A stretch of DNA of 64,000 nucleotides from an uncultured Olsenella sp. Lineage in GTDB: Bacteria; Actinomycetota; Coriobacteriia; Coriobacteriales; Atopobiaceae. Positions 1 through 8,189 of the stretch are shown here, piece by piece. The notes under the pieces were generated by a model that saw only the letters and a program-made list of their open reading frames with translations, did not search any database and was not told where the DNA came from. A program made the position numbers and the translations under genes. The DNA lies in contig CASEHX010000026.1 in the NCBI GenBank assembly GCA_949287905.1, positions 116,569-180,568 on the forward strand. Direction: 5' to 3'. How positions within the stretch are numbered: position 1 is the stretch's first letter; each line of letters starts with the position of its first letter.

Positions 1-171
1 ATGGCTATCTTCTGCCGTGTCCTCAACCGCAACACTCAGGGAATCACCTTCACCCAAGAGCAGCTTGAGGACGATTACGACTATTCGGTTGCCCTCTTGG
101 TAATCGGCGATTACCTACAGTTCTACGCTAAAGAGGTGGCGGCTAAAGTCTCTTTCCGCACTACCCAATAG
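1..171 (+). CDS. Phage tail assembly chaperone, upstream frame (possibly 5'-partial)
   Basis: An open frame of 56 codons starts with ATG at the window edge and ends with TAG at 169-171. It sits directly before the tape measure gene, the standard place of the gpG/GT tail assembly chaperone pair of siphoviruses, which coats the tape measure during tail assembly. The encoded peptide is short for the family (usually about 100 residues or more), so the true start may lie left of the window and the ATG at position 1 may be an internal Met. The -1 frame is open across its stop codon and continues to 428. The function is inferred mainly from position and frame arrangement; the sequence itself has no motif I can name. 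Confidence 0.55.
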   Translation: MAIFCRVLNRNTQGITFTQEQLEDDYDYSVALLVIGDYLQFYAKEVAAKVSFRTTQ

Positions 172-428
172 CAGACAAGCAAAAAGAAGATAACGAACCC
201 TACCTCGCTGTTGGGTTAGAGAGATACAGTCTCATATTTCACTACTTCGGAGTGTCCATTTCTGAACAGATGGAAATGGACACTCTCACTTTTAACGAGC
301 TGCTACGCGATTCATATGTCATGCGGCTCAAGGAGACTGACGAAGGTAGGGAATACCTCGAAAACTGTTGGCGTTTCGCACAACAGGAACCTGATAGAGC
401 CGCACTTAGAAAACAGTTCAAAGACTAA
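147..428 (+). CDS. Tail assembly chaperone, frameshift extension (T frame)
   Basis: This frame, -1 relative to the preceding one, is open from 147 (after a TAA at 144-146) to the TAA at 426-428. It codes for a sensible acidic and aromatic-rich peptide but has no good start: the first in-frame ATG is at 270, and the GTG at 252 has no spaced ribosome binding site. It overlaps the end of the upstream frame by 25 bases. This is the layout of the chaperone G/GT genes, where a -1 ribosomal frameshift makes the long form. Within the overlap the only codon that re-pairs well after slipping one base back is TTC at 154-156 (to TTT at 153-155), so TTTC at 153-156 is the likeliest slip point. It ends 16 bases before the tape measure start. 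The frameshift is inferred. Confidence 0.5.
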   Translation, partial: SLFPHYPIADKQKEDNEPYLAVGLERYSLIFHYFGVSISEQMEMDTLTFNELLRDSYVMRLKETDEGREYLENCWRFAQQEPDRAALRKQFKD

Positions 429-444
429 CTAAGGCGGTGAACAC

Positions 445-2427
445 TTGTTAGATTTAGGCACACTACGAATCGGCATCGAAGCCGACTCCACAGCCGCTAA
501 GTCCGAGATTGAGGGCGTCAAGAAGACAACTCAGGACACGGAGAACCAAACCGAGCAATCGACAAAATCAATGTCGGACTCTTGGAACTCCTTTTCCTCA
601 AGCGTTAAGACAGCCGCCGCAGTAGGCTTTGCGGCTATCACAGCAGCCGTGGCGAGCCTTGTTAGCGTCGCGAACGAGACTCAAGAGGACATGGGCAAAC
701 TCGATACCGCGTTCCAGCAAGCGGGTTGGAGTGCCGAGGAAGCCGGAAACACTTACAAAGGTTTCGTCGGACTCTTGGGGGAAACCGACACAGCCGTTGA
801 AGCGTCCAACCACTTGGCTCAACTCTGCACGAGCGAAGAGGAACTGAGCCAATGGACTAACATCGCGGCTGGCGTCTTCGCTACGTTCGGCGATTCCCTT
901 CCATTGGAGGGATTGACAGAAGCGGCCAACGAAACCGCGAAAACCGGAACCGTGGTTGGTTCGCTTGCAGACGCCCTCAACTGGGCTGGCGTATCGGAGG
1001 ACGAGTTCAACGCGAAACTCGCCGCTTGCAACTCCGAAGCCGAGCGAAGCCAACTCATTACCGACACGCTGAACGGACTCTATAGCGAGACTGGACAGGC
1101 TTATCGCGACAACAACGCCGAACTAATCGCGTACCGTGAAGCACAGGACGCCATGAACCAAGCACTTTCGGACTTGGGCATGGCGTTAATGCCAATCGTC
1201 ACGGACTTAACCAACTTCGGAACAACGCTTCTCACCAACTGCCAACCCGCTATCCAGTGGTTCAAAGACAACCTGCCCGCTATCAAGGACACTTTCGTAC
1301 AGTGGGCACCGGCTATCGCGGCTGTAGTTGGCGGCATCATGGGATTCCAAGCCGCACAGGCGGTAATCGGAATCATCACCGGAATCCAAACCGCTATCAC
1401 GGCGTTCAAGACTGCCACAGAAGCGACAACGATTGCTCAGGCGGCACTCAACGCGGTTATGAACGCAAACCCGTTCGTACTTATCGCAACCCTTATCGCC
1501 GCACTCGTGGCCGCATTAATCACGCTTTGGACTACCAACGAGGGGTTCAGAAACGCCGTTATCGGGGCTTGGAACGCTATCAGCTCAACCGCTAGCCAAG
1601 TATGGGGAGCGATAGTTAATTTCTTCACCGTCACGATTCCGAACGCAATCCAGTCGATGCTCACTTGGTTCAGCCAACTACCGGGCAACATCGCTAGCTT
1701 CTTGAGTTCAGTCCTTTCCAACGTTGGCTCTTGGGTTAGCAGCATGGTTTCGAACGCCCAACGTGCAGGCTCGCAGTTCCTATCGAACGTCGTGAACTTC
1801 TTCACCCAACTGCCGGGGCGTGTCGCTTCTTTCCTTTCAAGCGTAATCTCACGTGTCGCTTCTTGGGTGGGGCAGATGGCTTCTAACGCGGCGAACGCCG
1901 CTTCACGTTTCGGCTCAAGCCTTATCAACGGGCTTGCGAGCCTACCGGGTCGCGTCGTTTCAATCGGCTCAAACATCATCCAAGGCTTAGTGAACGGCAT
2001 CACCGGAGCCGCCGGAATGGTAATCGACGCTATCGGCGGCGTCGTGAACGACGCTATCGGGTGGGCAAAGGGCTTACTCGGCATCGCTTCACCATCCAAG
2101 GTGTTCAAGGAAATCGGTGACTTCACCATGCAGGGCATGGAAGAGGGAATCAACGGCGGGCTGAAGGGCGTACTAAAGACAGTCAAGAACGCCGCCACGG
2201 ACGTTGTAGACGCATTCAACGTCGATATGCCGGACGTTGAAGCCAACTACCGAGCCTACAGCAACGCACGCCTTGGAGGGGCTTACAGCGGCTCACAGGG
2301 CGGCACAACGAACAACAGCACATCCACGACAACCGTTGTCGTGAACAACTACTCGCCTAAGACGCTGAACGAAAAGGACTCCGCACGAGAGTTCAAGCGT
2401 TCGGTTCGTCAACTCGCACTCGCATAG
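445..2427 (+). CDS. Phage tail tape measure protein
   Basis: A 660-residue protein that would set tail length and be ejected with the DNA. The start is TTG at 445, preceded by AAGGCGGTGA at 431-440. The sequence has the usual tape measure pattern: a polar coiled-coil-prone head with many Ala/Gln/Thr (about 1-60), a hydrophobic block (about 285-370) with long Ala/Ile/Val/Leu runs, then repeated aromatic-hydrophobic segments containing W and PG(N/R)(I/V)ASFLSS at about 400-500, and the common C-terminal motif GIASPSKVFKEIGDFTMQG near 545-565. At 660 residues it is short for a siphovirus, predicting a tail of roughly 100 nm by the usual 1.5 angstrom per residue rule. It is followed 11 bases later by the distal tail gene. 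Confidence 0.9.
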   Translation: MLDLGTLRIGIEADSTAAKSEIEGVKKTTQDTENQTEQSTKSMSDSWNSFSSSVKTAAAVGFAAITAAVASLVSVANETQEDMGKLDTAFQQAGWSAEEAGNTYKGFVGLLGETDTAVEASNHLAQLCTSEEELSQWTNIAAGVFATFGDSLPLEGLTEAANETAKTGTVVGSLADALNWAGVSEDEFNAKLAACNSEAERSQLITDTLNGLYSETGQAYRDNNAELIAYREAQDAMNQALSDLGMALMPIVTDLTNFGTTLLTNCQPAIQWFKDNLPAIKDTFVQWAPAIAAVVGGIMGFQAAQAVIGIITGIQTAITAFKTATEATTIAQAALNAVMNANPFVLIATLIAALVAALITLWTTNEGFRNAVIGAWNAISSTASQVWGAIVNFFTVTIPNAIQSMLTWFSQLPGNIASFLSSVLSNVGSWVSSMVSNAQRAGSQFLSNVVNFFTQLPGRVASFLSSVISRVASWVGQMASNAANAASRFGSSLINGLASLPGRVVSIGSNIIQGLVNGITGAAGMVIDAIGGVVNDAIGWAKGLLGIASPSKVFKEIGDFTMQGMEEGINGGLKGVLKTVKNAATDVVDAFNVDMPDVEANYRAYSNARLGGAYSGSQGGTTNNSTSTTTVVVNNYSPKTLNEKDSAREFKRSVRQLALA

Positions 2428-2438
2428 ATTGGAGGGAC

Positions 2439-3314
2439 ATGAGAAAGCGTAGATACACCATCACGAACCTTGACGGCACAGTTGCTATCAACTTCGACAA
2501 CAAGACTTACACCAAGAGCCTATTGGACTTGGGTTCAATCGAAGCGAACCTTTCCTCCTACGTGGGGGCGGGACAGGCGGGGCAGACAATCACCTCCCGG
2601 AACTACGGAACGCGAGACGTGGTAATCGAGGGATACGTCCTTGCAGACACCGAAGAAGAGATGAAGAGCCGAAAAGCGACTCTTCAAAAGGTAATCGTTC
2701 CTACGACTGACTTCTACCTCGTGATTGACGATAAGTATAGACTCCGCATCACCGCAACCAGCACTCTCCAATACGAAACCGACTGGTACCTCAATTGCGA
2801 GATGCTTACCAAGTTTACGATTGAGGGGACTTGCTCAAACCCGTTCTTCGAGACTATCCAAGAGCAGCAGGCAAGTATCACGGGTTGGATTAAAGACTTC
2901 CACTTCCCGTTCTCGAACCCCGTGGGGCAACGCTTCACGTTCGGACACAGGAGCACTTCCAAGATTGTCGATTTACGCAACGAGTCCGAAGTCGAGACGG
3001 GAATGATTATCACGTTCAAGGCTGTTGCGGGAACCATCGTCAACCCGTCCCTTATGAACGTCAACACGGGCGAGGAACTTACCATCGAAGCGACTCTCGA
3101 CAGCGGCGAGGAAGTAATCATCAACACAGGATACGGTACCAAGTCCTGCCGCAACACGACGCTTGACGAGAACTGGCTACAGTACGTATCTCTTGAATCA
3201 ACGTGGCTCCAAATGCCCGTTGGCATCTCAAGTTTCCGCTACGACTACGACGAAGAGTCAACCGGAACGCTCGAATGCAACGTCTACTACACACCTCAGT
3301 TAATCGAGGTGTAG
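2439..3314 (+). CDS. Distal tail protein (Dit, siphovirus tail family)
   Basis: A 291-residue protein starting at ATG 2439 behind GGAGGG. The position after the tape measure gene and the N-terminal half, with an early beta-rich domain and the segment GYVLADTEEEMKSRKATLQK at about residues 66-85, fit the siphovirus distal tail (Dit) family that forms the hexameric hub joining the tail tube to the receptor-binding apparatus. The C-terminal half (about 150-291) is beta-rich and would correspond to the galectin-like or carbohydrate-binding-like part of Dit proteins. The next gene starts 4 bases after the stop, so both are surely cotranscribed. Identification rests on synteny plus the family pattern. 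Confidence 0.8.
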   Translation: MRKRRYTITNLDGTVAINFDNKTYTKSLLDLGSIEANLSSYVGAGQAGQTITSRNYGTRDVVIEGYVLADTEEEMKSRKATLQKVIVPTTDFYLVIDDKYRLRITATSTLQYETDWYLNCEMLTKFTIEGTCSNPFFETIQEQQASITGWIKDFHFPFSNPVGQRFTFGHRSTSKIVDLRNESEVETGMIITFKAVAGTIVNPSLMNVNTGEELTIEATLDSGEEVIINTGYGTKSCRNTTLDENWLQYVSLESTWLQMPVGISSFRYDYDEESTGTLECNVYYTPQLIEV

Positions 3315-3317
3315 CGG

Positions 3318-4403
3318 ATGAACATCTACATCTACAAAGTCGAGGGCATCACGCCTACAGAGTGCGTCGGCGTCCTCGACTCCTACGCTTCGATTAACTT
3401 CACCAAGTCCTTCAAGGGGTGCGGCACTTGGACAATCAAGGGCAACTTCACCCAAGAGATAGAGAGGATGCTGAAGGTTGGCTACCTAATCTACGTGAAC
3501 CCTCAGATTTGCGGCATATGCTACTCGATAGAGTACGACACGGACGAGGAAGGCACGACAACCTACACGGCATACGGCAACGAGTTAAAAGGGATACTCG
3601 CATATCGAATCGTCTGGGACACCTACAACCGCAAAGTCAACTTGCGTGATTACGTGAACGACTTGGTTGAGAGGAACACCCAAGGCAACCGAGCACTCTT
3701 CTCACGCATGGACAAGCCGCAAATCTCGACGCAGACTATCGACAAGCAAATCTCCTATGACAACCTCTTGGAGTCGCTTGAGGACATAGTGGAGACGGCT
3801 ACCTCCACCGATGGCAACCCTATCGGGTTCGACGTGTACTGCGAGAACGCCGAGCGTTTCGTCTTCACCCTCTTGGAGGGGGAGGACAGGACGATAACGA
3901 GTCCCGAACCCCTTCTCTTCTCACGCGACCTGAACAACGTCTCCACTCTCACCTACTCGGAATCCGATAAGGAACTCGTGAACGTCGTTAAGGCGGGCGG
4001 ACAGGGCGAGGGTGCCGAACGTGTCCTTACCGTTGTCGGCAACGAATCGCTCAGCGGGCTTGCACGACGCGAGGGCTTCGCCGATTGCCGCAACCTTCAA
4101 TCGACCTACAAGGACGAGAACGGCGAGACTCAGACTATCAGCACAGAGGATTATCTTGCGATGCTCCAAGAGGAAGGGGAAGCATCGCTCACGCCCACAA
4201 CCCTATCGGTGGACGCGGAAGCCGTTGTCACGGTTCAGCAAGCGTTGGACGCCCTTGGGGCGAAAGTGACGCTACGCGACAGGGCGTTCAACGTACAGAC
4301 AACCGATTACGTCTCAGAAGTCAACGTGATTGACGAGGGGGACGGGATGCTCGTGACGCTCACCATCGGCGAGGGGCTAACGGCACAGCGACTAATCCTA
4401 TAG
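3318..4403 (+). CDS. Siphovirus Gp37-like tail protein (tail hub / Tal-like)
   Basis: A 361-residue protein starting at ATG 3318. It resembles the siphovirus ReqiPepy6 Gp37-like family: an N-terminal beta-rich hub domain that begins with a 'promoter-of-self' segment (YASINFTKSFKGCGTWTIKG, about 25-44), an Asn-Glu-Leu-Lys-Gly element near residue 93, and a C-terminal segment with 'NVIDEGDGMLVTLTIGEG'. Such proteins follow Dit and form the tail hub that plugs the tube; some carry peptidoglycan-cleaving domains, but I see no catalytic motif here. It lies 4 bases after the Dit gene and 18 bases before the first receptor-binding candidate. Confidence 0.75.
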   Translation: MNIYIYKVEGITPTECVGVLDSYASINFTKSFKGCGTWTIKGNFTQEIERMLKVGYLIYVNPQICGICYSIEYDTDEEGTTTYTAYGNELKGILAYRIVWDTYNRKVNLRDYVNDLVERNTQGNRALFSRMDKPQISTQTIDKQISYDNLLESLEDIVETATSTDGNPIGFDVYCENAERFVFTLLEGEDRTITSPEPLLFSRDLNNVSTLTYSESDKELVNVVKAGGQGEGAERVLTVVGNESLSGLARREGFADCRNLQSTYKDENGETQTISTEDYLAMLQEEGEASLTPTTLSVDAEAVVTVQQALDALGAKVTLRDRAFNVQTTDYVSEVNVIDEGDGMLVTLTIGEGLTAQRLIL

Positions 4404-4421
4404 ACGAAAGGACAACCGAAT

Positions 4422-5318
4422 ATGGCTGAACACTACTCTTTCTTTGACGCTCAGGGCGTGGAAGGAAGTTACGATAGAACTTACTCAAGTGCCGACGTTG
4501 CCGCCTACTTCGCTTCTTTCATCGGCAACGGCGTATACGCAAGCCCCGCAAACCAACTGAAGGTTAGTCCGGCTAACGGCAAGATGGCGGTAAACGTCGC
4601 AGTCGGCAAGGCTTGGATTAACGGCTACTTCTATGAACTGAGCGATTCCGCAAAGGAACTAACAATCGCGACGGGCGATGCTAACAACCCGCGAATCGAC
4701 AAGGTGGTTTGCTCGCTCAACCTATCCAACCGACTAATCGAGTTGAAGGTAATTCAGGGTGCGGCTTCTGCCAACCCGCAACCGCCTACGCACTCACGCG
4801 AGGACGAGGTATTCGACTTGGTTCTCGCCGAGGTTGCCGTCGCGGCTGGTGCCGTCGAACTCAGCGACGAGGATATCACCGACAAGCGACCCGACAACAC
4901 CGTTTGCGGCTTCGTGACGGGCGTAGTCGAGCAGATAGACACAACCGGACTCTTCTCCCAATACGACGCCGAGTTCAACACTTGGTTCGAGGGCATCCAA
5001 GGAATCTTGGACGAGGACACGGCGGGCAACCTAGCGAACCAAATCACCGCTATCCAAGAGCAGATGGAAGAGACGGTAACGGTTGCCAAGGGCGGCACTG
5101 GTGCGACTACCGCTTCTCAGGCACTAACCAACCTTGGAGCAGCCCCCGCAAGCCACACTCACACCATGAGCGAGGTTAGCGGCACACTCCCCATTGCTCA
5201 GGGCGGAACGGGAGCCACAACCGCCTACGCGGCTCTTCAAGCCCTTGGAATCAAGATGGGAACTTCCGCCGCCCCTTCCACGGGAACCGCAAACACCATC
5301 TACATCCAACTACTCTAA
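4422..5318 (+). CDS. Tail tip / receptor-binding protein with GGTGATT repeats
   Basis: A 298-residue protein, ATG at 4422. The N-terminal 170 residues form a module shared with the product of the gene at 6151 (DAQ...EG..DR.Y.S.D.AA.F..F.G.G at about 9-40, then a 'NPG/VGKAW..G.FY' strand), typical of baseplate-upper or BppU-like adaptor domains. Residues about 165-215 are coiled-coil-prone. Two copies of the phage-fibre motif GGTGATTA (about 226-233 and 263-270) flank a SHTHTMSEV.GTLP element at about 247-260, a pattern well known from tail fibres where it makes short trimeric turns. It is thus a likely host-recognition protein; the ligand cannot be predicted. Confidence 0.75.
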   Translation: MAEHYSFFDAQGVEGSYDRTYSSADVAAYFASFIGNGVYASPANQLKVSPANGKMAVNVAVGKAWINGYFYELSDSAKELTIATGDANNPRIDKVVCSLNLSNRLIELKVIQGAASANPQPPTHSREDEVFDLVLAEVAVAAGAVELSDEDITDKRPDNTVCGFVTGVVEQIDTTGLFSQYDAEFNTWFEGIQGILDEDTAGNLANQITAIQEQMEETVTVAKGGTGATTASQALTNLGAAPASHTHTMSEVSGTLPIAQGGTGATTAYAALQALGIKMGTSAAPSTGTANTIYIQLL

Positions 5319-5330
5319 GGCGGTGGTTGG

Positions 5331-6137
5331 ATGGCAGACGCTTACGGCTCTTGGGCGGGTTCGTATGGCAAGTGGCGTTGCCACATCCACTACGGCATAG
5401 AGAGCGAGACAGAGACTTCCGCCGTAGTCTACTGCCAAACCCGCTTCAACACTAACGCTTGGGGCTTCGATGTTTTCGGTACCGACAAGGCAACCGTAAA
5501 CGGACAGACGGCCTCACAATCTACAGTTACTCACTACTCCGCTTCTGGGCAAACCGTAGACAAAACGATGATTACCAAGAGAGTCACGATTACAAAGAAC
5601 GGCTCCTCTCAGAAGATTCCGGTTAGCGGCTCAATCCAAATCACGGGCGGCTACCAGAACGGAACCTCCTCCGCTAGCGGAACGGTTACGGTAAGTGCGA
5701 GAACCTACCATGCACACGGCAACCCAACCATTACAGCGAGCAAGACAACCGCCAACTACGGCGAGTCCGTCACTATCTCTTGGGGCAAGAGTTCCACTCA
5801 GGGCAACGCTAGCTTCTCTCGCTTCGAGCTTTGGCAGGGCAACACCAAACTCTACAGCGGCAGTGCAATCTCCAAGAGCGTCAAACCATCTGACGTGACG
5901 GGTGCCAAGGGCGGAACCGCTACCTACACCGTCAAGGAGATTCACGAGTGGTACGGTTCGGAGAAGACAACCTCTAACAGTGTCACTATCACGGTTAGGA
6001 GCGGCGTCGTTTCCGCCTACGACAGTTCCGGCAAGAAGCACACCGGATTGGTAACCGCCTACGACTCTAGCGGCAAGTCTCACTACGTACTAATCACCGC
6101 ATACGATTCCAGCGGCAAAGCCCATAGCGTAGTCTAA
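5331..6137 (+). CDS. Beta-rich tail protein with C-terminal triple repeat
   Basis: A 268-residue protein, ATG at 5331 preceded by CTAAGGCGGTGG. Composition is dominated by Ser, Thr, Gly and Tyr with no hydrophobic core typical of enzymes. Residues about 5-125 form one beta domain with alternate charged strands, and about 130-225 look like an Ig-like fold (NPTITASKTTANYGESVTIS...). The last 42 residues are three 14-residue repeats of (V/I)(S/T)AYDSSGK(K/S/A)H. It lies between two tail-tip proteins, so it is most likely a decorated tail-tip or adhesin-like component that binds surface sugars. No named family is certain. Confidence 0.6.
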   Translation: MADAYGSWAGSYGKWRCHIHYGIESETETSAVVYCQTRFNTNAWGFDVFGTDKATVNGQTASQSTVTHYSASGQTVDKTMITKRVTITKNGSSQKIPVSGSIQITGGYQNGTSSASGTVTVSARTYHAHGNPTITASKTTANYGESVTISWGKSSTQGNASFSRFELWQGNTKLYSGSAISKSVKPSDVTGAKGGTATYTVKEIHEWYGSEKTTSNSVTITVRSGVVSAYDSSGKKHTGLVTAYDSSGKSHYVLITAYDSSGKAHSVV

Positions 6138-6150
6138 GGGGGTGCGGCTT

Positions 6151-6918
6151 ATGGAGACTAGTCTTTTCTGGGACGCCCAAGAGAACTCAGAGGGCGTTCT
6201 AGACAGGGTTTACAACTCAGACGATTTCGCCGCAATGTTTATGGGCTTCTGGGGAGACGGGCTTATCCCAAACACCTCAACCGCACTCTTGGTTGAGCCT
6301 ATCGAGAACTCCTTTGCGGTAGTCGTGAACCCCGGCGATGCTTTCATCAAGGGACGCTTCTACCAGAACACGGAGGACAAGCAGTTCACTCTATCCAACG
6401 GCAATTCCCAAGAGCGGGTGGACTACATAGCACTACGCTTCGACTCGGAGAAGCGAAGCGTCTACCTCAAATACTTGGAGGGTGCGGAAGGGGAGGGCAA
6501 CCCGCTCTTCGCACGCTCAACCGGACTCTTCGACTTGCTATTGGCGAAGATAACCGTTCCCGCCAACGCCCAGTACCTCACGGACGAGATGGTTGAGGAC
6601 TTGCGTGGAACGAGTGATTGCCCTTGGATAAACCTACGCTTCGACTTGGACGCTATCACTTCGAGTTTTCAAGCGTGGTACGACAACGTTAGGCAACTCT
6701 TGGACGAAGACGTTGCCGTACAACTCCAAGAGCAGATAGACGAGAACGCGGATAACATCACAACGCTCAACTCGACTATCGCCAACTTGGTAGTCCAGAA
6801 CCAACAGCTCCAAAAGCAGCTGGATAATGAGCGTAAGTACGACAACGTAATCAAGGACGGCAACATCTACCTAAACACACGTCCGTATGACCCAACCATT
6901 GATACGGACATCCCATAA
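6151..6918 (+). CDS. Second tail tip / receptor-binding protein with coiled-coil end
   Basis: A 255-residue protein. I choose ATG 6151 over the upstream GTG at 6142 because AAGGGGGTG at 6137-6144 would then be its ribosome binding site. Residues 1-170 are a divergent copy of the N-terminal module in the protein encoded at 4422 (same order of DAQ, DR.Y.S.D, FIKGRFY and a conserved Asp-rich loop). Residues about 175-235 are a coiled coil (heptads with Ile, Leu and Asn: ENADNITTLNSTIANLVVQ), suited to trimerisation. The final 20 residues are polar and may attach a further fibre. It is the last tail gene before the terminator at 6925-6960. Confidence 0.65.
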   Translation: METSLFWDAQENSEGVLDRVYNSDDFAAMFMGFWGDGLIPNTSTALLVEPIENSFAVVVNPGDAFIKGRFYQNTEDKQFTLSNGNSQERVDYIALRFDSEKRSVYLKYLEGAEGEGNPLFARSTGLFDLLLAKITVPANAQYLTDEMVEDLRGTSDCPWINLRFDLDAITSSFQAWYDNVRQLLDEDVAVQLQEQIDENADNITTLNSTIANLVVQNQQLQKQLDNERKYDNVIKDGNIYLNTRPYDPTIDTDIP

Positions 6919-6923
6919 AACGA

Positions 6924-6960
6924 AACGGGCACCTACCTTAGCGGCGGGTGCCCGTTTTTT
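6924..6960 (+). terminator. Rho-independent terminator of the phage tail operon
   Basis: The stem ACGGGCACC (6925-6933) pairs with GGGTGCCCGT (6946-6955) across a 12-base loop, followed by TTTTTT. It lies 6 bases after the stop of the last tail gene and faces the minus-strand lipoprotein gene, so it ends the plus-strand operon. Confidence 0.9.
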
Positions 6961-6979
6961 CGTTGGTTGAATACAGCAG

Positions 6980-7702
6980 CTAGACAGTTTCGGTTCCTTC
7001 GGTTCCAACTTCGTCAAAGGAGAACTCAACAGAGTCCGGGCTGTCAACTCTCATTACAAAGCAGCCGTTGTCAGCCGAGTTGTTCATATTGAAACCGCCA
7101 TAATAGGTTTCATAGATTGGTGCGGTTTCAACAACGCCAAACAGCTTCAGTTGCCAACCATCGCTCCAAGCAGAGCCGTTCATGTCCACAACGTCTCCGT
7201 CGTTGACAATCTGATACTTATCAAAGTCACCGAAAACAAGGGTTTCGGAAGTTACGTTGTTGCCGCTATCGTCGGTTTCAAGCTCTACCGTTTGAAGCGT
7301 TGGGTTCCCTTCGAAGAGGTAGTAGGGGTTGCTATAGTCGTGATATTCCGACTTGTACTTCTCATCCTCTTCGGTGAAAAGCTCGACAATCTCATCATCG
7401 GACATTTTGCTAAGCTCACCAAGCTCGGCGGTAACGTTGCTGCGGAACGTCATGACGCCGGATTCGAAGACATAGAGTTGAGCCTGTGCATCCTTAGCCA
7501 CTTTATCCACGACGAAGAACAAACGCCGTCCATCGTCGTTTACGAGTGAGAGTGGAGTGATAACTTCTGAGACAGCTTGCTCGGAGGCGGGGGAGTCTGA
7601 CTCTTCGGTGGAGGCATTGTTACATCCGCTCAGACTTGCCGCACCCAACATCCCAATGGAGCAAGCGAGCATGAATGTTCGTCTTGATACCGCACTATCC
7701 AT
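6980..7702 (-). CDS. Lipoprotein with RR signal, prophage cargo
   Basis: A 240-residue protein starting at 7702. The N terminus has an SRRTFM twin-arginine-like motif, a hydrophobic stretch, and a lipobox ending LSGC at about residue 27, so it is exported (possibly by Tat) and lipidated. A Ser/Glu-rich linker follows, then a domain of about 190 residues rich in Asp, Tyr and Phe with alternate beta strands, which I do not recognise. It is read against the tail genes, with its own upstream neighbour (7720-8163) also a lipoprotein. Such minus-strand extras at the end of a prophage are often lysogeny-expressed 'morons'. Function unknown. Confidence 0.75.
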   Translation of the reverse strand: MDSAVSRRTFMLACSIGMLGAASLSGCNNASTEESDSPASEQAVSEVITPLSLVNDDGRRLFFVVDKVAKDAQAQLYVFESGVMTFRSNVTAELGELSKMSDDEIVELFTEEDEKYKSEYHDYSNPYYLFEGNPTLQTVELETDDSGNNVTSETLVFGDFDKYQIVNDGDVVDMNGSAWSDGWQLKLFGVVETAPIYETYYGGFNMNNSADNGCFVMRVDSPDSVEFSFDEVGTEGTETV

Positions 7703-7719
7703 CTTAGTCTCCCGTCATC

Positions 7720-8163
7720 CTACTCGACAATGAAAGCATCTACGAGACGCGATTCAACCTGTACATATTGGAACTTGCCGCACACCGTAATCTCTTGCTC
7801 CTTGGACAGGCTTGCCAGTTCGTCTTCGGACAACTCAACACAGAGGGTGTTGCAGAACTGTCCAAGGATAAGCTGCCCCACACGAACATAGGTGGGGTTG
7901 ATATCCCCGACAATCGCAGTGCAATGGAAAATCTTACCGTCGTATTCCTGCTTTGCCTTCGCTTCGTTCTCGCTATCCATTTCGTGAAATGCTTCTAAGT
8001 CGAGTTCCTCCGCTTGTTCAAGCATCTCTTCTTGCGATGGCTCTTGGGATTCAGATTCAGCATTGCCACCAGTTGAAGGATTACCGCCGCAAGCCGAAAG
8101 TCCGAGAGCACCGGCGAATCCAAGAGAGCCAAGAATAAAGTTTCTTCGGGTTAGGTTCGTCAC
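7720..8163 (-). CDS. RR-type lipoprotein with OB-fold-like (tRNA_anti-like) domain
   Basis: A 147-residue protein starting at 8163. It has TRRNFI twin-arginine motif at about 5-10, a hydrophobic core, and lipobox LSAC near residue 25. After an acidic linker (about 30-65) comes YDGKIFHCTAIVGDI...QEITVCGKFQ, the strand pattern of the tRNA_anti-like OB-fold family found in small bacterial lipoproteins of unknown role. It is 17 bases from the next lipoprotein gene and probably cotranscribed with it. The two differ in the mature domain but share the signal type, which suggests one exported pair carried by the prophage. Confidence 0.75.
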   Translation of the reverse strand: MTNLTRRNFILGSLGFAGALGLSACGGNPSTGGNAESESQEPSQEEMLEQAEELDLEAFHEMDSENEAKAKQEYDGKIFHCTAIVGDINPTYVRVGQLILGQFCNTLCVELSEDELASLSKEQEITVCGKFQYVQVESRLVDAFIVE

Positions 8164-8189
8164 AGCTCGCTCCTTTCGTGGTTGGTTTG

